A stretch of DNA of 53,559 nt from Deltaproteobacteria bacterium. Its GTDB lineage: Bacteria; Desulfobacterota; Desulfobacteria; Desulfobacterales; QNYZ01. The position numbers and the translations under genes were made by a program. A model generated the notes under the pieces. It was not told where the DNA came from, did not search any database, and saw nothing but the letters and a program-made list of their open reading frames with translations. Position 1 is the first letter of the stretch, and the number at the start of each line of letters is the position of its first letter. The stretch spans positions 1 to 53,559 of the forward strand of contig QNYZ01000076.1 of the NCBI GenBank assembly GCA_003973265.1, written 5' to 3'. Below are positions 50,143 through 53,559 of the stretch, piece after piece.

Positions 50143-51792
50143 TTACGTCCGCAACCTGTCTATCCCCCGCCGGATGCAGACCACAGGTACCGCAAAGGAC
50201 ATCGTGGCCATTACCGCCAGCGCCCCCCCTGTCAGCCACCAGTCGATAACTGAAACACCCTCCCCGGCCAGCCAGTGACGCACCAGGCGATAGGCGGGAA
50301 AGCTGCCCAGGAAGATGATCACCAGCGTCACGCTCAAGGCGGTAAACAGGAAAATGATCGCGCCGAATCCGCCCAGAGCGGCCGCCCGGTTCTCCATTTT
50401 AAAATCCGCATACCGGGCCCCGAACCCCAGTGCCGTCCCCACCACGCTCCAGGTAATCAGCAGGCCGGTAATCAGCGATATCCACTGCAGGGGGCCTTCA
50501 ATTTTGAGCAGATGGTTACTCGCCAGCAATAAAATCAGCGTAAACAGGGTAAATGGAATCAAGTAAAAAATGTATTTGTAAAAAAAATACCGGCGCAGAG
50601 ACAACGGGGCGGCGCGCAGCAGGTCAAATGCCTCCTTTTCCATACTGATCGACGGAAAAACAAAACGTGCACAGAGCGACACTACCAGGAAACCGGCCAG
50701 CCCGATATTGGCATAACCGATCAGATTGGCGAGATAGGCGGTGGGCATGGGCGCCCGATCCAGCGGCAATACCTTGAAGTTGTACAGGTAGACCAGGATC
50801 AGCGCACCGATCATGAACAGCTGGGACCATTCCGCCGAATCACGCAGAAACAGCTTGGTCTCCTTGTGCAAAAACCATCGCAGCCGGGAACGGTGATAGG
50901 GGGGCGCAGCAAACGTCCGCTCCCCGCCAAACGATTCCTGGGCCCGGGAAAACCCTTTAAAGAACCAGCGTTTCATGATCATTTCGCCCAGAAAGAAAAC
51001 AACCAGGGGCGTCAGACAGATCAGCGCGGTCAGCAGCCAGTCTATCTGCCGATCCTGCAGATAGGCGGTTAACAGGTTGGACACCCATCCGGCCGGCAGC
51101 AGCGGCATGGCCGGAGAGGATAGAGAGGAAAGGTACCCGATAAAGTCCGGGAACCGATCCGGGTCAACCAGTTCCTCGGGCCGCATGAGGCGGATAAACA
51201 GATAGAGCAGAATGCCGCCCAGCAAAGAGAGATAGGCCACGATATCCCGGATACGGCGGGCGGGAAACAGGTTGACCAGCAATACCGTTGCGCCAAGTCC
51301 AAAACCGGAGGCCATGGCGGCCATGGAAAAAACGGACAGGCACATAAGCGGCCAGTAGGCAAACCCGGCCCCGAAAACCCGGCCATACGCCCCGAACACG
51401 GGCAGGGAAAAAACGACCATCATCCAGGTCGTATACATCGACGTTGTCACGTAACGCATAAAATAGAGATGTTCCGGCGGCACCGGGGCGGCAAAGAGGA
51501 TTTCGTTGTCTCTCGAAAGAAACAGGGCGGAGACGCCGGACACCATGCTGGAAAAGACCAGCATGGCAAAAATTATCATCCAGGCCATTTCAAAGATTTT
51601 AAGACTGAGAATAATCCCCAGCTCGTTCTGGCTGTGAAAATACCCGATAACACGAACAGAGACCAGATAGATCGCCACAGCCACCACACAGCCGAACAGG
51701 ATTACCCCGAAGGTTCGCCATCTTGCCCGCCGGTTGATCAAAAACCGGTTGGACAGGCCCTGCCGAAACGGTTTGAGCAACGTCCCTCTCAT
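50143..51792 (-). CDS. ABC-2 type exporter permease
   Basis: This 549-residue membrane protein has roughly twelve helices, about twice the size of simple ABC-2 permeases, and resembles the putative ABC exporter family (about 500-570 residues). Evidence is the pattern of helices, the cytoplasmic segment FLSRDNEILFAAPVPPEHLY at about residue 90 and MEKEAFDLLRAAPLSLRRYFFYKY at about residue 400. The substrate is unknown. It overlaps the ATPase gene by 4 bp at its start and ends 73 bp from the convergent Fo operon. Confidence 0.85.
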   Translation of the reverse strand: MRGTLLKPFRQGLSNRFLINRRARWRTFGVILFGCVVAVAIYLVSVRVIGYFHSQNELGIILSLKIFEMAWMIIFAMLVFSSMVSGVSALFLSRDNEILFAAPVPPEHLYFMRYVTTSMYTTWMMVVFSLPVFGAYGRVFGAGFAYWPLMCLSVFSMAAMASGFGLGATVLLVNLFPARRIRDIVAYLSLLGGILLYLFIRLMRPEELVDPDRFPDFIGYLSSLSSPAMPLLPAGWVSNLLTAYLQDRQIDWLLTALICLTPLVVFFLGEMIMKRWFFKGFSRAQESFGGERTFAAPPYHRSRLRWFLHKETKLFLRDSAEWSQLFMIGALILVYLYNFKVLPLDRAPMPTAYLANLIGYANIGLAGFLVVSLCARFVFPSISMEKEAFDLLRAAPLSLRRYFFYKYIFYLIPFTLFTLILLLASNHLLKIEGPLQWISLITGLLITWSVVGTALGFGARYADFKMENRAAALGGFGAIIFLFTALSVTLVIIFLGSFPAYRLVRHWLAGEGVSVIDWWLTGGALAVMATMSFAVPVVCIRRGIDRLRT

Positions 51793-52559
51793 CGTTCTGC
51801 TCTCAGGCTGCGGATAATCTCCTTCAATTCCCAGGCACCGGTCAATTCGAGGAATATCTCTTCCAGATCCGAGCCGTCGCTCCCGCCGGCCTGCCTGAGG
51901 GTGGCCATGTCACCCACGGTCAGCAGGCGGCCATCGGAAATGATGCCGATCCGGTCACACAGCTCTTCGGCAATCTCCAGGGAATGCGTTGATAAAAAAA
52001 TCGTGGAACCGGCGGCAGCCCGGTTTTTGAAAAGCTCTTTGACAATCCGCGCACTTTTAGGGTCCAGGCCCACCATCGGTTCATCGACCACGACCAGGGG
52101 GGTTTTCAGCATCAGCATCGACGTCATGATCAGTTTTTGCCGCATGCCATGGGAGTACCCTTCAATCAGGTGATTCCGCCACGTCATCAGATCGAACAGC
52201 GCCAGGCAGGATTCACTTTCCCGAACAAATTCGTCTTCGGCCAGGCCATACAGGCTCCCGATAAACTGCAGGTACTCCTGGCCGGTCAGCTTTTCGTACA
52301 GCCAGGGCCGGTCGGGAATGTAGGCGGTTTCCTGCTTGCATGTCAACGGATCTGCAGCCAGGTCATTCCCGTTGATGACCACGCGCCCCCCGTCCGGTTT
52401 CAGCAGGCCGGCCATCATCTTGATCGTTGTTGTTTTACCCGCGCCGTTGGGACCGAGAAATCCGAATATCTCTCCCGTTGCAACGGACAGGCTGATATCA
52501 TCGACCGCTGTAAAATCGCCATATTGTTTGGTTAGATTAATTATTTCCAGTATATTCAT
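51789..52559 (-). CDS. ABC-2 type exporter ATPase
   Basis: This 256-residue ATPase has Walker A GPNGAGKTTTIKMM, a CcmA/NatA-like order of motifs, the degenerate signature YSHGMRQKL in place of LSGGQ, and Walker B LVVVDEPMVGLDP. It energises the large permease encoded next. Its ATG overlaps the end of the transglutaminase-like gene by 23 bp, so the three genes form an operon. The substrate is unknown. Confidence 0.94.
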   Translation of the reverse strand: MNILEIINLTKQYGDFTAVDDISLSVATGEIFGFLGPNGAGKTTTIKMMAGLLKPDGGRVVINGNDLAADPLTCKQETAYIPDRPWLYEKLTGQEYLQFIGSLYGLAEDEFVRESESCLALFDLMTWRNHLIEGYSHGMRQKLIMTSMLMLKTPLVVVDEPMVGLDPKSARIVKELFKNRAAAGSTIFLSTHSLEIAEELCDRIGIISDGRLLTVGDMATLRQAGGSDGSDLEEIFLELTGAWELKEIIRSLRAER

Positions 52560-53475
52560 CGTCTTCCCAAGGCATTATTTTTATTTTCAGTTTCCCCAGC
52601 AGGGTACTGATACGGACCTGTTCTTCCAGATCGCCGATAACCAGACGGATATGGGTCAGGTCTGCCGGCAGCTGATTTCTGGTGGTATCCAGGCTGACCC
52701 ACTGCCCGTCGAGGCATACCTCGTTCCAGGCATGGTAATAAAAACGATCCTGATGGCGCATCACCCCGGACGCGATACGGGCGGGAATCCCGACGGCACG
52801 GGCCAATGCGGCAAACAGAGCCGCGTGCTCGTTGCAATCGCCTTTTCGCCCGTGAAGTGTGGCCAGGGCATCCGGCAGGCCGATGACCGGCCGTTTATCG
52901 ATATGCTCATAGATCCAGGCAGCCAGAAACCTGACTTTTTTCAAGGTATCACCGCCCCCCGTTATCAGCGCCTCGGCTTGTGCGATGATCTCCGGATGAT
53001 CCGACTGGACATACCGGCTGGGCAGCATTGCCGCCGGATCACCGCAACCCGGCCCGTCGGTACGGGAATCCGCACCGGCCGCTATATCTTCGAGTTTGAT
53101 ACGAAGTCGCCGGTCTTTGTATTGCTGACGCCCGCCATCCAGATCAAAAGCCTCATCCGATGGCATCTCCAGGCGGTAATCAATCGTTGTCTGCGTCTTT
53201 TCAGGAAGAATCCCCGAATAGGGTACGGCCACGGCGCTGAGCAGTTCTTCTCCGCTATCCTGTATGTTGTGCGCCTTAAACGCCGGCTCAGACAGAAAGA
53301 TGAAACCGGCAGGCGATTCTTCCTTGATGACTTTTCCGTTTTTATCCAGCCAGGAATTGATCCGAACCCCGGAGAAACTCGACCGGAAGTGATGCAGCCG
53401 GTAGATCCGGGCTTTGATCAGTATTTTTTCCTGCCCCATGTATTCTACGATGGTTTCCCGGCTGCTGAGTGACAA
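52537..53475 (-). CDS. Transglutaminase-like protein
   Basis: This 312-residue protein has a beta-rich N-terminal half and a C-terminal transglutaminase-like (papain-fold) domain. The catalytic triad is visible: Cys in GRKGDCNEHAALFAALARA, His in YYHAWNEV and Asp in WVSLDTTRN. Roles known for such proteins include protein crosslinking, peptide cleavage and maturation. No signal peptide is apparent. The start is uncertain: TTG at 53475 lacks a ribosome site, an in-frame TAA lies 15 bp further up, and ATG at 53439 would shorten the domain. It is the first gene of the ABC exporter operon. Confidence 0.83.
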   Translation of the reverse strand: MSLSSRETIVEYMGQEKILIKARIYRLHHFRSSFSGVRINSWLDKNGKVIKEESPAGFIFLSEPAFKAHNIQDSGEELLSAVAVPYSGILPEKTQTTIDYRLEMPSDEAFDLDGGRQQYKDRRLRIKLEDIAAGADSRTDGPGCGDPAAMLPSRYVQSDHPEIIAQAEALITGGGDTLKKVRFLAAWIYEHIDKRPVIGLPDALATLHGRKGDCNEHAALFAALARAVGIPARIASGVMRHQDRFYYHAWNEVCLDGQWVSLDTTRNQLPADLTHIRLVIGDLEEQVRISTLLGKLKIKIMPWEDDEYTGNN

Positions 53476-53559
53476 TGGATCAAAAAATGAAATTTAAACT
53501 TTATGGCCCGGCGCGGGTACCGGGTTAAACAAACACGACCGGTGATGGGTATCGATAAG
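53476..53559. other. Window end, no gene seen
   Basis: This 84-bp edge region contains GC-rich inverted segments CCCGGCGCGGGTACCGGG-like near 53508-53525 and no open frame of note. It may hold the promoter of the transglutaminase operon. Confidence 0.4.

Overview
The window looks like a chromosomal segment of an anaerobic, probably sulfate-reducing Desulfobacterota bacterium (Desulfosarcina/Desulfobacterium-like). This is an inference from gene content: anaerobic cobalt-early cobalamin synthesis with an exported CbiK chelatase, a small assimilatory-type sulfite reductase, a YeiH-type exporter, a periplasmic molybdoenzyme with an NrfD membrane subunit, a four-cysteine FeS/DUF3786 protein and split Fo genes with b and b' subunits. 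No rRNA, tRNA, CRISPR array or intact mobile element was seen.

Layout. (1) 1-3.0 kb: a tandem repeat and promoter before ssb, an FeS/DUF3786 protein and two CBS-domain proteins. (2) 3.4-5.6 kb: a DUF47 protein and a PiT phosphate transporter. (3) 15.5-5.6 kb, minus strand: a co-directional run of UspA, a GAF protein, a Ser/Thr kinase, a PP2C phosphatase, a CBS protein and an HPP membrane protein, leading into a molybdopterin oxidoreductase operon (catalytic, 4x[4Fe-4S], NrfD and TorD-like chaperone). Kinase and phosphatase share an N-terminal eight-cysteine domain. (4) 16.3-22.6 kb, plus strand: a YeiH-type exporter, a small Cys-rich protein, a CxxCH-bearing sensor kinase, a NarL-type regulator and a small sulfite reductase-like protein among short repeats. 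(5) 23.4-31.7 kb, plus: a MoxR/Bat operon. (6) 46.3-31.8 kb, minus: a cobalamin-riboswitch-controlled operon of about 14 kb. It holds exported cbiK, an outer-membrane porin, a FecCD/BtuCDF-type ABC importer, cbiL, a Gate-domain membrane protein, cbiA (apparently starting at ATT), cbiC, cbiD, cbiET, cbiF, cbiG and cbiH. (7) 46.4-50.1 kb, plus: an Fo-only ATP synthase operon (atpZ-like, atpI, a, a four-hairpin c-like protein, single-hairpin c, b', b). (8) 53.5-50.1 kb, minus: a transglutaminase-like protein and an ABC-2 exporter pair.

The strongest candidate for something undescribed is the ATP synthase rotor. A 323-residue protein made of four fused c-subunit hairpins lies directly before an ordinary 82-residue c subunit that carries the complete two-carboxylate Na+ motif. 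In the fused protein, hairpins 1 and 4 keep both carboxylates, while hairpins 2 and 3 have lost both together. Second is the kinase/phosphatase pair with a shared Cys-rich sensor-like domain, placed at the head of a respiratory molybdoenzyme operon. Third is the cobalamin operon, with an exported chelatase, a porin in place of a TonB receptor and unusual translation starts.
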